A stretch of 64,000 nucleotides of DNA from Yinghuangia aomiensis (GCF_039542225.1 NZ_BAABHS010000040.1:1-64000), one strand, 5' to 3'. Counted from the stretch's first letter, positions 39,834 through 48,279 are shown. Program-made: numbers and translations. The notes: generated from the sequence alone by a model not told the origin.

Positions 39834-40946
39834 GTGGCTGCCATTGATCCTTCCGAAGAGCTGAAGTCCGTCGAATCCACCATGGAGTCGATCGAGGCGG
39901 TCCTCGACCTGGACAAGATGCGGGCCGACATCGCGGAGCTGAACGAGACCGCGGCCGCGCCCGACCTGTGGGACAACCCCGAGAACGCGCAGAAGGTGAC
40001 CAGCCGTCTGTCGTTCCTCCAGGGCGAGCTGCGGAAGGTCGAAGACCTGCGCCGCCGCATCGACGACGTCGCGGTCCTGTTCGAGCTGGCCGAAGCCGAA
40101 GACGACGCGGACACCCGCGCCGAGGCCGAGACCGAGCTGGGCGCCGTCCGCAAGGCCGTCGACGAGCTGGAAGTCCGCACCCTGCTGTCCGGCGAATACG
40201 ACGCCCGCGAGGCGCTCGTCACCATCCGCGCCGAGGCCGGCGGCGTCGACGCCGCCGACTTCGCCGAGATGCTGCTGCGCATGTACACCCGCTGGGCCGA
40301 GCGCCACGGGTACTCCACCGAGGTCTACGACACCTCCTACGCGGAGGAAGCCGGCATCAAGTCGGCGACCTTCGCGATCAAGTCGCCCTACGCCTACGGC
40401 ACCCTGTCCGTCGAGCAGGGCACGCACCGCCTGGTGCGCATCTCGCCGTTCGACAACCAGGGCCGCCGCCAGACGTCCTTCGCGGGCGTCGAGGTGCTGC
40501 CGGTCGTCGAGCAGACCGACCACGTCGACATCGACGAGTCGGACCTGCGCGTCGACGTGTACCGCTCGTCCGGCCCGGGCGGCCAGGGCGTCAACACGAC
40601 CGACTCGGCGGTGCGTCTGACGCACATCCCGACCGGCATCGTGGTGTCCTGCCAGAACGAGCGCTCGCAGATCCAGAACAAGGCGAGCGCGATGGCCGTC
40701 CTCCAGGCCAAGCTCCTGGAGAAGCAGCGCCAGGAGGACCGCGCCAAGATGGACGCGCTCAAGGGCGACGGCTCGTCGTGGGGCAACCAGATGCGGTCGT
40801 ACGTCCTGCACCCGTACCAGATGGTCAAGGACCTGCGCACCGAGTTCGAGGTCGGCAACCCGCAGTCGGTCCTCGACGGCGAGATCGACGGCTTCATCGA
40901 GGCCGGCATCCGCTGGCGCAAGCAGCAGCAGACCGCCGCGGCCTGA
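39834..40946 (+). CDS. prfB: Peptide chain release factor 2
   Basis: 370 residues. The stop-codon-reading tripeptide SPF is in RLVRISPFDNQGRRQTSF and the catalytic GGQ is in YRSSGPGGQGVNTTDSAVRL. It releases peptides at UGA and UAA. The gene is one uninterrupted frame: the programmed frameshift of many bacterial prfB genes is absent, as usual in actinobacteria. Start GTG chosen by homology and the -10-like TACCAT six bases upstream. In many actinobacteria prfB is upstream of ftsEX, as here. Confidence 0.97.
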   Translation: MAAIDPSEELKSVESTMESIEAVLDLDKMRADIAELNETAAAPDLWDNPENAQKVTSRLSFLQGELRKVEDLRRRIDDVAVLFELAEAEDDADTRAEAETELGAVRKAVDELEVRTLLSGEYDAREALVTIRAEAGGVDAADFAEMLLRMYTRWAERHGYSTEVYDTSYAEEAGIKSATFAIKSPYAYGTLSVEQGTHRLVRISPFDNQGRRQTSFAGVEVLPVVEQTDHVDIDESDLRVDVYRSSGPGGQGVNTTDSAVRLTHIPTGIVVSCQNERSQIQNKASAMAVLQAKLLEKQRQEDRAKMDALKGDGSSWGNQMRSYVLHPYQMVKDLRTEFEVGNPQSVLDGEIDGFIEAGIRWRKQQQTAAA

Positions 40947-41218
40947 GCGGCCGCTTCCGGCACCGGACGCCCCGCACGGGCAGCCGGTGCCGCGGCGCGT
41001 CCGGGCCGCGCCCGGCGCGCCCGAGCGTCCGGATCCGCGCCGATTCCGCCTGAGTCCGCGCGGAACCGGCGTACGGGCACGGCGAATTCGCCGCCTAAAC
41101 CGGGCATCGGCGGGCAACCCTCGTAGATCGTCCTTGACGCTGCGCGTGCGTCTTCACAAGGCTGTGCGGCGCGGGGGAGCCGGAGTGCGAGGGCACCCAG
41201 ACCGACCAAGGACGGCGG

Positions 41219-42064
41219 ATGACGGGAAATACACGCGCCCGTGTAGTGCGCATAGTGGCGGCCGGCGTATTCGTCGCCGGGACCTCGCTCGCGGTGGCCG
41301 GGATCGCCGCCGCCGAAGGTCCCGACGCGTGTGCGGACGGCTCGCAGGACCAGGGCTGCACGGCGACGGATACGCCGAAGGGCCAGTCCACCGACCACCC
41401 GAAGAAGCTCATCGACCTGCCCAGCGTCCTGCCGACGCTGCCGGGACTGCCGGGACTGCCGGGACTGCCCGGTCTGCCGGGTGCGGGCGGCTCGACCGCC
41501 ACCGCGCCGGCGACGACGGCGCCCGGTACCTCGGCGAGTTCGCCGGCCGGCAGCACGACCGCCGCGCCGACGACGAGCCCGGCGGCCACGTCGGGCACCG
41601 CCCCGGCGACCGGAAGCCCCGCGGCGACCACGCCGACCGGCGGCACAGGCAGCGCGGAGCCCACCGCGCGGGGCTGCGACGTACGCCGCTCCGGTGGGGT
41701 ACTCGATGTCGACTGCCCGTCCACCGGGACCGGGAAGTCCGCCTCGGACGGCCAGTCCGGCGGCGGCAAGGGCCCGCAGCGGAACTACGGCGGTGCCACG
41801 CCCGTCCCACCGCCCACCGCGGAGCCGACGCAGGCCGAGGCGCAGAGCACCGTGGCGCCGGGCAGCACGCCCGGCGCGGGCACCGGCACCGCGTCCCCGC
41901 ACGCCAGTGCGGCCGCGACCGGCGGTCAGGAACTCGCCAGCACCGGACGCGGGGCCAACACGGCCTTCCTGCTCATCGGCGGAGTCGGCATGACCGCGGG
42001 CGGCTTCGGCTTCACGCTGCTGCCCAAGCGCCTGGAGCGCCGCCGCCCGGCGGCGGCCGCCTGA
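41219..42064 (+). CDS. Secreted cell-wall protein with LASTG sortase signal
   Basis: 281 residues. A signal peptide (VVRIVAAGVFVAGTSLAVAG) is followed by a short Cys-containing segment, the repeat LPGLPGLPGLPGLPG (about 74-88), and a Thr/Ala/Pro-rich stalk with one Cys pair (RGCDVR and VDCPS). The C-terminus is a cell-wall sorting signal: LASTG (239-243), a membrane helix (249-269) and a basic tail KRLERRR. LAxTG is the signal used by class E sortases of high-GC actinobacteria, so the protein is likely linked to peptidoglycan. No sortase gene is nearby. A strong terminator follows. Confidence 0.85.
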   Translation: MTGNTRARVVRIVAAGVFVAGTSLAVAGIAAAEGPDACADGSQDQGCTATDTPKGQSTDHPKKLIDLPSVLPTLPGLPGLPGLPGLPGAGGSTATAPATTAPGTSASSPAGSTTAAPTTSPAATSGTAPATGSPAATTPTGGTGSAEPTARGCDVRRSGGVLDVDCPSTGTGKSASDGQSGGGKGPQRNYGGATPVPPPTAEPTQAEAQSTVAPGSTPGAGTGTASPHASAAATGGQELASTGRGANTAFLLIGGVGMTAGGFGFTLLPKRLERRRPAAAA

Positions 42065-42093
42065 GCGCGGATCGCGAGGCGCCCGAACGCACA

Positions 42094-42137
42094 CGAACCG
42101 GCGTACGCCCGAGCAGGGCGTACGCCGGTTCGGCGTT
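42094..42137 (+). terminator. Terminator after the LASTG protein gene
   Basis: A perfect 17-bp stem (42094-42110 with 42116-42132) with a GAGCA loop is followed by GCGTTT. It also stands at the end of the convergent small gene at 42188. Confidence 0.9.
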
Positions 42138-42187
42138 TCACGGTTCGATGGGGCGGCAGCGGGTACTGCGCTGCCGCGGCGCGGGTG

Positions 42188-42376
42188 CTAGCCCGCCAGC
42201 CGCTGCGCGACGACGGCCGCGATGACGATCAGCGTGACCAAGGCGGCCAGCACGACCGGGGGCACCGAGATGCCGCCTTCGCGGTGTATGCGCTCGCGTG
42301 ACGCACGGCACACCGGACATCGGCCCTCGTTCACCGGCCCGGCGCAATTGGCGCACACCAAGTGCTCACACGTCAT
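42188..42376 (-). CDS. Small Cys-rich membrane protein (zinc-ribbon-like)
   Basis: 62 residues. Cys3, Cys8, Cys11, Cys20 and Cys23 (CANC and CPVC) form a zinc-ribbon- or RING-like head. One membrane helix follows (VPPVVLAALVTLIVIAAVVA, about 38-57). The start has a very good ribosome site, GAGGAGG five bases before ATG 42376, which argues that it is real. It is divergent from ftsE. Function unknown; the CPVC head may bind a metal or a partner protein. Confidence 0.72.
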   Translation of the reverse strand: MTCEHLVCANCAGPVNEGRCPVCRASRERIHREGGISVPPVVLAALVTLIVIAAVVAQRLAG

Positions 42377-42631
42377 GACGTCCTCCTCGGCCCGGCAGGC
42401 CCGACCCGCCTGGTCGTCTCTCTACAACGCATACGAGGCCCCCGGAAGTTCCCGTCGCCCTCCACTGTGCCGCTTAGACTCCTGCCGTGGCCACGCCTGT
42501 GGCCTAGCGCACCTGGCCTTCGCGCCCGGCCGTGGGGGCGATAGCGTCCCAGTGCGCGCCGGCGGCCCTCCCCGGAGGACTGCCCCCGTACGACGCCCTT
42601 GCCCCCTAGGATGGCGCGCTGTGATGCAACC

Positions 42632-43321
42632 GTGATCCGATTCGACAACGTCACCAAGACCTACGCGAAGCAACCCCGGCCCGCGCTGCAGGACGTCTCG
42701 CTCGAGGTGGAGAAGGGCGAGTTCGTCTTCCTCGTCGGGTCGTCCGGCTCCGGGAAGTCGACTTTCCTGCGGCTGGTCCTCAAGGAGGAGCGGCCGTCGA
42801 CGGGCAACATCTTCGTGGCCGGCAAGGACCTCGGCCGGTTGTCCAACTGGAAGGTCCCCGCGCTGCGCCGCCAGATGGGCACGGTGTTCCAGGACTTCCG
42901 CCTGCTGCCGCAGAAGACCGTCCGCGAGAACGTCGCGTTCGCGCTGGAGGTCATCGGGAAGCCGCAGGGCACCATCCGCAAGGTGGTGCCCGAGGTGCTC
43001 GACCTGGTCGGCCTGGCCGGCAAGGAAGACCGCATGCCGGGGGAGCTGTCCGGTGGTGAACAGCAGCGCGTGGCGATCGCACGCGCGTTCGTCAACCGGC
43101 CGATGATCCTCATCGCGGACGAGCCCACCGGCAACCTGGACCCGCAGAACAGCGTCGGCATCATGAAGCTGCTGGACCGGATCAACCGGACCGGCACGAC
43201 CATCATCATGGCGACCCACGACCAGGCCATCGTCGACCAGATGCGCAAGCGCGTCATCGAACTGGAGCAGGGCCACCTGGTCCGCGACCAGTCGCGCGGC
43301 GTCTACGGCTACCAGCACTGA
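42632..43321 (+). CDS. ftsE: Cell division ATP-binding protein FtsE
   Basis: 229 residues from GTG 42632, the length and N-terminus (MIRFDNVTKTY) of Streptomyces FtsE. Walker A is GSSGSGKS (36-43), the signature is LSGGEQQRVAIARAF and Walker B is MILIADEPTGNLDPQ. With FtsX it forms an ABC-type complex that switches on cell-wall hydrolases at the membrane. TAGGAT at 42607-42612 may be the -10 box, giving a very short leader. An in-frame ATG at 42611 overlaps that box and is less likely as the start. Confidence 0.96.
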   Translation: MIRFDNVTKTYAKQPRPALQDVSLEVEKGEFVFLVGSSGSGKSTFLRLVLKEERPSTGNIFVAGKDLGRLSNWKVPALRRQMGTVFQDFRLLPQKTVRENVAFALEVIGKPQGTIRKVVPEVLDLVGLAGKEDRMPGELSGGEQQRVAIARAFVNRPMILIADEPTGNLDPQNSVGIMKLLDRINRTGTTIIMATHDQAIVDQMRKRVIELEQGHLVRDQSRGVYGYQH

Positions 43322-43324
43322 CAA

Positions 43325-43360
43325 GTGCGGAGGCCGGGTCGCGCGGCCCGGCCTCCGCAC
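43325..43360 (+). terminator. Strong hairpin between ftsE and ftsX
   Basis: A perfect 14-bp stem (43325-43338 with 43347-43360) has an 8-base loop and begins three bases after the ftsE stop. No T tract follows. It may be an attenuating terminator or an RNA-stability hairpin that sets the FtsE to FtsX ratio. Confidence 0.65.
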
Positions 43361-43469
43361 GGCCCGACGGGGGCGTCTCCGGCGCGTTTGCGCGGATCGG
43401 CCTCGTCCGGCACCGACGACCACCGACCCGGCGTCCCCGATGACGACGCCGCCGAACATTTAGGACATC

Positions 43470-44384
43470 ATGCGCGCCACGTTCGTGCTGAAAGAGATCG
43501 GAATCGGTCTCCGCCGGAACTTGACCATGACGATCGCGGTCGTCGTCAGTGTCGCGCTGTCTTTGACGCTGTTCGGGGCAGGCCTGCTGGTGAGCACCCA
43601 GGCCAACTCGATGAAGGACTACTGGTACGACAAGGTCGAGGTCTCGATCTTCCTGTGCAACAAGACCGACCCGAAGAAGGACGGTTGCCTCGGCGGCGAG
43701 GTCTCCAACGCGGACCGGGACGCCATTGCGGCGGACCTGAAGAAGATGCCCGAAGTGGAGAAGATCTACTTCGAGAGCAAGCAGGAGGCCTTCACGCACT
43801 TCCGCGAGCAGAACAAGGACTCGCCGCTGGGCGACAGCCTCACCCCGGACCAGCTCCCCGAGTCCTACCGCGTGAAGCTCAAGGACCCGACCAAGTTCGA
43901 GGTCATCTCCAGCGCGTTCCGCGGCCGGGCCGGGGTGCAGTCGGTGCAGGACCAGAAAAGCCTGCTCAAGCCTTTCTTCGACCTGCTCACCAGTGCGCGG
44001 TACGCGGCTTACGGGATCATGACGTTCATGCTTGTGGTGGCGATCCTGCTGATCGTCAACACCGCGCGTGTCTCGGCGTTCAGCCGGCGCCGGGAGACCG
44101 GCATCATGCGGCTGGTCGGCGCGTCCAACTTCTACATCCAGGGGCCGTTCATCCTGGAGTCCGCGGTGGCCGGCATGGTGGGCGCGGTCGTCGCGTCGGG
44201 GCTGCTGAGCCTGGGCTACTACTTCGGCGTCAAGAAGGGGCTGGCGGACTCGATCCAGATGCTCAGCCAGCAGCTCATCGGCTTCAACGAGGTGCTTGCG
44301 GTGCTGCCGTGGCTGTTCATCATGGGCATCGGGATGTCGGCGATCGCGTCGTTCTTCACGTTGCGGAAATACCTCAAGGTCTGA
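43470..44384 (+). CDS. ftsX: Cell division protein FtsX
   Basis: 304 residues. A membrane helix at about 20-42 is followed by an extracellular domain (45-170) holding Cys63 and Cys73, then three helices with the FtsX-type region FSRRRETGIMRLVGASNFYI. The extracellular domain binds and activates a peptidoglycan hydrolase. It is separated from ftsE by 148 bases with a strong hairpin, whereas the two genes usually abut. AGGA stands shortly before the ATG. An M23 peptidase gene follows. Confidence 0.95.
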   Translation: MRATFVLKEIGIGLRRNLTMTIAVVVSVALSLTLFGAGLLVSTQANSMKDYWYDKVEVSIFLCNKTDPKKDGCLGGEVSNADRDAIAADLKKMPEVEKIYFESKQEAFTHFREQNKDSPLGDSLTPDQLPESYRVKLKDPTKFEVISSAFRGRAGVQSVQDQKSLLKPFFDLLTSARYAAYGIMTFMLVVAILLIVNTARVSAFSRRRETGIMRLVGASNFYIQGPFILESAVAGMVGAVVASGLLSLGYYFGVKKGLADSIQMLSQQLIGFNEVLAVLPWLFIMGIGMSAIASFFTLRKYLKV

Positions 44385-44465
44385 CCCGGGTCCTGCGGCA
44401 TCGGGCCGCCGGGCTTCGGGCACTGCGGCAGTTTCGGCATTCTCGGGATTTTCGGCATGGGGGCA

Positions 44466-44494
44466 GCCGCGCGGCGTTGTGTGCGCCGCGCGGC
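44466..44494 (+). terminator. Terminator-like hairpin after ftsX
   Basis: A perfect 11-bp GC stem (44466-44476 with 44484-44494) with the loop TTGTGTG lies 81 bases after the ftsX stop. The downstream peptidase gene is therefore probably expressed from its own promoter in the lower-GC stretch at about 44530-44580. Confidence 0.65.
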
Positions 44495-44618
44495 TTCCAC
44501 GTTTTCCGGGCCGATCGGTGGTGCGCCTCACGGCCATTCGAGTGGCAAATCAAATGAAAAGCTGCTTAATGCATCGGATTGCGGCAATCCGGCCCGCGAC
44601 TCCTGGTACCTGTGGGAC

Positions 44619-45878
44619 ATGCGCCCCACACACCGCCGACGGATCGGCCTCCTGGCGCTGATCGCGGCCACGGGCGCGGCGATCGGCTGGGGGACCGCAC
44701 GCGCCGACGACGACGCCGGCACCGCGAAGGCCGACGTCGACCGCCAGGTCGCCGCGGTGCGCACCGACCTCGACGGATCGGTGCAGCGCCTGGAGGCCGC
44801 CGAGACCGCCTATGCCGACGCGAACGCGCGCATGCCCGAGGCGCAGTCCGCCCTCGACCAGGCCCGTGTCCGCCTCGACGCGGCCCGCGCCCGCGACACC
44901 GAACTCCGGGCCCGGCTCGACCGCGCCGTCGCCGACGAGGCCACCGCCCGGCAGCAGCTCGCCGACGTCGGCTCCGCGATGGACGCGATGCACGACGCCC
45001 TCGGCCAAGTCGCCTCGCACGCCTACCAGAACGGCGCACTCGCCCAGCTCTCGGTGATCATGCACGCCGAGACCCCTGGTGAACTCCTCGACCGTCTGGA
45101 GGGCTACCGCGCCCTCCTTCGCGCCGACGAATCCACCCTCGCCCGGCTCCGGGAGATCCAGAGCGAGACCGACGGCCGCCAGAAGGCCCTGGCGCGCGCC
45201 CGCGACGACGTCCGCGCGCAGCAGGAAGCCGCGGCTGGCCAGCTCTCCGAAGTCCACACCCTGGAAGCCCAAGCCGAGAAGGCCTCCGCCTCCGTCGCCG
45301 CACTCGTCGAACAGCGCCGGGCCGCGCTCGCCACCGCGCAGCAGGAGAAGGCCGCCGACCAGCAGCGCTACGAAGCCCTCCAGGCCGAACAGCGCCGACT
45401 CACCGAACTGGTCAACCGACTGAACGCGCCGTCAGGGGACGGGGCTTCCGCAGGTGACGGCGGCGGGGTCTCGCGCGGCCGCACCGGGGCGCTGTCCTAC
45501 CCGATCGACGCCGCCGTGACGTCCGTCTACGGCATGCGCTTCCACCCGGTCCTCGGCTACGTGAAGCTGCACACCGGCACCGACTTCGGTGCCTCCGAAG
45601 GCACCCCCGCCCACACGGCCCGCGAAGGCACCGTGATCGCCGCCGGCTACAACCCCGCCTACGGCAACCGCGTCGTCGTGTCCCACGGCCGGGTCAACGG
45701 CATCGCCCTCACCACCACCTACAACCACCTCTCCCGTATCGACGTGCACGAAGGCCGGCGGCTGCGCCGCGGCGACACCGTCGGCCTGGTCGGCACCACC
45801 GGCTGGTCGACCGGCGCCCACCTGCACTTCGAGGTGCTCGTGGACGGAGAGTTCGCGGACCCGCAGACCTGGCTCTAG
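44619..45878 (+). CDS. Secreted coiled-coil M23 peptidoglycan endopeptidase
   Basis: 419 residues. A signal peptide (RRRIGLLALIAATGAAIGWG) precedes a long coiled coil (about 35-275) of EnvC type. A C-terminal LytM/M23 domain follows with zinc ligands His318 and Asp322 (LHTGTDFG) and His401/His403 (HLHFEV). This architecture is that of hydrolases or activators controlled by FtsEX, whose genes lie just upstream, so it is a good candidate partner. It would cut peptide crosslinks in peptidoglycan outside the cell. All metal ligands are intact, so it should be an active enzyme and not only an activator. Confidence 0.9.
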   Translation: MRPTHRRRIGLLALIAATGAAIGWGTARADDDAGTAKADVDRQVAAVRTDLDGSVQRLEAAETAYADANARMPEAQSALDQARVRLDAARARDTELRARLDRAVADEATARQQLADVGSAMDAMHDALGQVASHAYQNGALAQLSVIMHAETPGELLDRLEGYRALLRADESTLARLREIQSETDGRQKALARARDDVRAQQEAAAGQLSEVHTLEAQAEKASASVAALVEQRRAALATAQQEKAADQQRYEALQAEQRRLTELVNRLNAPSGDGASAGDGGGVSRGRTGALSYPIDAAVTSVYGMRFHPVLGYVKLHTGTDFGASEGTPAHTAREGTVIAAGYNPAYGNRVVVSHGRVNGIALTTTYNHLSRIDVHEGRRLRRGDTVGLVGTTGWSTGAHLHFEVLVDGEFADPQTWL

Positions 45879-45952
45879 ACCCCGCTCCAGACCCCGTGCG
45901 GGCCCCGCGCCCGGATCGCGCGGGGTTGGACTTCCGGTGCGGGCGGGTGCCC

Positions 45953-45958
45953 TATGCT
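45953..45958 (+). promoter_or_regulatory. Candidate -10 box for the S41 peptidase gene
   Basis: TATGCT lies six bases before the ATG, so the message would be leaderless. No Shine-Dalgarno sequence precedes the start codon. TTGGAC at 45925-45930 is too far away for a standard -35 box. Confidence 0.4.
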
Positions 45959-45964
45959 CCCGCC

Positions 45965-47080
45965 ATGACGTCGGGTCGGGTACGCCGCAGGGCCGTGCTG
46001 GCCCTCGCCTTCGGCGCCGCGCTGACCACCGGCGCGGCCACCGGGGCGTGGCACGAAACGGCCGTCGACGCGGCGGTCCCGGGGCAGCGCGGGGCGGAGA
46101 CGCGGTTGCGTACGCCTTTACCGCCCGGCGGAGTTCCCCTCGACGGTGTGCCGCTGGGCCCGGACGAGGCCCGCGAGCTGCTGTCGGTCCTCGACGACCC
46201 GTGGGCGGCGTACTACCCGGCCGACGCGGTGAGCGGCTATCGGCGGCAGGTGGACGGCACTTATCCCGGCGTGGGGCTGACCGTGCGCCAGGCGGCGGGG
46301 CGGGTGACCGTGGCGTACGTCCAGCCGGCCGGACCCGCGGCGCGAGCCGGGATCGTGGAAGGCGACGAGATCACGGCCGTCGACGGCACCCCGGCGGGCG
46401 ACCTAGGCCTCGCGGGCGTGGTCGCGGCGCTGCGCGGCCCCGTCGGCACGCCGGTCACGCTGGCGGTCGGCGCCCGCCCGGTCGACCTGGTCCGGGAGAT
46501 CCTCACCGGCACCGACGTGACCGCCGAACCGGTGCCGGACACCGGCCTGCTGTGGCTGCGCGTGGCGGGCTTCGGGCGCGGCACCGCGGACCGGGTCCGC
46601 GCGGCGCTCGCCCGGGCCCCGGAGGGCGTCCTGCTCGACCTGCGCGGCAACCCCGGCGGGCTCGTCGACGAGGCCGCCGCGGTGGCGTCCGCGTTCCTGC
46701 CGCCCGGCCCGGTCGTCTCGTACGACGACGGCACCGGCGGGCGCCGTGAACTCGACGTCGCGGGGCCGCCCGGCGACACCGACACCCCGGTCGTCGTCCT
46801 CGCCGACGGCGGCACGGCCAGCGCGGCCGAGGTGCTGCTCGCCGCGCTGCGGGACCGGGGGAGGGCGGTCGTGGTCGGGAGCACCACCTACGGCAAAGGC
46901 TCCGTCCAGGCGCCCACCACGCTCGGCGACGGCGGCGTGCTCAACCTGACCATCGGCCACTGGTACCCGCCCGGCGGGCACGCCGTGGACGGACGCGGCA
47001 TCGACCCGGATATCGCGGTGCCGGCCGGGGAGGCGGAGACCCGCGGCGTCGAGGTGCTGGAGGGGCTCGCGGACGAGTGA
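45965..47080 (+). CDS. S41 family C-terminal processing peptidase, gene with a TTA codon
   Basis: 371 residues. An N-terminal signal or membrane anchor (RRAVLALAFGAALTTGAATG) is followed by a PDZ domain (VQPAGPAARAGIVEGDEITA). The tail-protease catalytic region has Ser286 in GGTASAAEVLL and Lys311 in TYGKGSVQ. It probably trims or degrades exported proteins. Codon 52 (46118-46120) is TTA, the only in-frame TTA I found in the window. In streptomycetes TTA needs the developmentally controlled bldA tRNA, so translation may be tied to development. Synteny ftsX-S41-smpB is as in Streptomyces. Confidence 0.93.
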   Translation: MTSGRVRRRAVLALAFGAALTTGAATGAWHETAVDAAVPGQRGAETRLRTPLPPGGVPLDGVPLGPDEARELLSVLDDPWAAYYPADAVSGYRRQVDGTYPGVGLTVRQAAGRVTVAYVQPAGPAARAGIVEGDEITAVDGTPAGDLGLAGVVAALRGPVGTPVTLAVGARPVDLVREILTGTDVTAEPVPDTGLLWLRVAGFGRGTADRVRAALARAPEGVLLDLRGNPGGLVDEAAAVASAFLPPGPVVSYDDGTGGRRELDVAGPPGDTDTPVVVLADGGTASAAEVLLAALRDRGRAVVVGSTTYGKGSVQAPTTLGDGGVLNLTIGHWYPPGGHAVDGRGIDPDIAVPAGEAETRGVEVLEGLADE

Positions 47081-47143
47081 CGCGGCGGCCGGGCGTCAAC
47101 CCCGTGGCCGGGACGGCCGCCGATGGGCGACAATGCGGAGATC

Positions 47144-47686
47144 ATGGCTAAGCGACCAACCATCGTGCAGATCCCCGGGAAGCCGACGAAGTCGAAGAAG
47201 GCCCAGGCGGCTCCCAAGCGCAAGCTCGTCGCGCAGAACAAGAAGGCGCGGCACGACTACCACATCGACGACACCCTGGAATGCGGCGTCGTCCTGACCG
47301 GCCCCGAGGTCAAGTCCCTCCGCCAGGGCCGGGCGTCGCTGGTGGACGGCTTCGCGACGATCGACAACGGCGAGGTGTGGCTGCGGAACGCGCACATTCC
47401 CGAGTACTTCCAGGCAACCTGGAACAACTCGGCACCGCGCCGCCCGCGCAAGCTCCTGCTGCACCGCCTCGAGATCGCCAAACTGGAGAACAAGCTGAAC
47501 GACTCGGGCACCACGCTCGTCCCGCTCAGCATCTATTTCAACGAGGACGGCCGGGTCAAGGTCGAACTCGCGCTCGCCCGCGGCAAGAAGCTGTACGACA
47601 AGCGCCAGACCCTGATCGAGAAGCAGGGCAAGCGCGAGGCGGAGAAGGCGATGAGCGCGGCGATCCGGCGGCAGACCGAAGGCTGA
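47144..47686 (+). CDS. smpB: SsrA-binding protein SmpB
   Basis: 180 residues from ATG 47144. The core reads QNKKARHDYHIDDTLECGVV and LTGPEVKSLRQGRASLVDGF, and the basic tail ends in KAMSAAIRRQTEG. It carries tmRNA to stalled ribosomes. The N-terminus has about 15 more basic residues than common homologues; ATG 47123 would add seven more and seems less likely. tmRNA lies 166 bases downstream. Confidence 0.95.
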   Translation: MAKRPTIVQIPGKPTKSKKAQAAPKRKLVAQNKKARHDYHIDDTLECGVVLTGPEVKSLRQGRASLVDGFATIDNGEVWLRNAHIPEYFQATWNNSAPRRPRKLLLHRLEIAKLENKLNDSGTTLVPLSIYFNEDGRVKVELALARGKKLYDKRQTLIEKQGKREAEKAMSAAIRRQTEG

Positions 47687-47852
47687 GGCCGTCGCGTGGC
47701 GGCTTCGTGTCCCGTGGGGCGACCCGCGGGGGAATGAAGTGGACCGTCGGCGGCGTTGAACCGTACGATGGCACCGGCCGTCGCCCGGTCAGGTGTGTTC
47801 GGGAGGCGACCGTTTCAAGCCGAGGCTTGGTGCGACGCTTGAAAACTCAATA

Positions 47853-48219
47853 GGGGGTGATCGGTTTCGACTGGAGATGTCGGAGCAGAGGAAGCGAGCC
47901 GAGGAAGCGGCCATGATCTCGTTAACCACAGGCCGAAACAAATAATCGCCGATACCAAGCGCGATTCCTTCGCCCTCGCCGCCTGAGCGAGCTTCGAAGG
48001 TGTCAGACCGGGCGCGTCCCCGTCCCGGATCCTGGCATAATCAAGGGGACTCCACCGTCCTACCCGGTTACGGGGTAGTCCGGAAAATCAAACAGTAACT
48101 GAGCCCGTCGGCAACTTGTCCGCGTGATTGCCGGGGCTGAGAAAAGCACAGCGGACTGCGCTCGGAGAAGCTCTGGTCTCGCACTTCAGGACGCGGGTTC
48201 AATTCCCGCCACCTCCACC
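47853..48219 (+). ncRNA. ssrA: Transfer-messenger RNA
   Basis: The 5' end GGGGGTGATCGGTTTCGACT and the T-loop/3' end GGGTTCAATTCCCGCC with CACCTCCACC are the tmRNA ends; GGGGGTG pairs with CACCTCC as acceptor stem. The genome has CCC after the discriminator, so the final A of CCA is added after transcription. The tag reading frame is 47948-47986 and encodes ADTKRDSFALAA followed by TGA. It rescues stalled ribosomes together with SmpB and marks proteins for proteolysis. TACGAT at 47764-47769 may be the -10 box of a longer precursor. Confidence 0.95.
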
Positions 48220-48226
48220 CCTTTCC

Positions 48227-48279
48227 GACGAGCCGACTATGGCCGCAAACCCCGCGGCCATAGTCGGCTCGTCTGTTTG
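48227..48279 (+). terminator. Terminator of ssrA
   Basis: A perfect 20-bp stem (48227-48246 with 48254-48273) with a 7-base loop starts seven bases after the tmRNA and is followed by TGTTTG. It is the longest hairpin I noted in the window. Confidence 0.93.

Noticed and set aside
40958..40992. Terminator after prfB
   Set aside because: Only a 9-bp stem with a 17-base loop and no T tract; too weak to call in GC-rich DNA.
47853..48273. ssrA 3' end as an attachment site of an integrated island
   Set aside because: No integrase gene and no second copy of the tmRNA end is visible to the right within the window; only kept as a hypothesis for the gene-less region.
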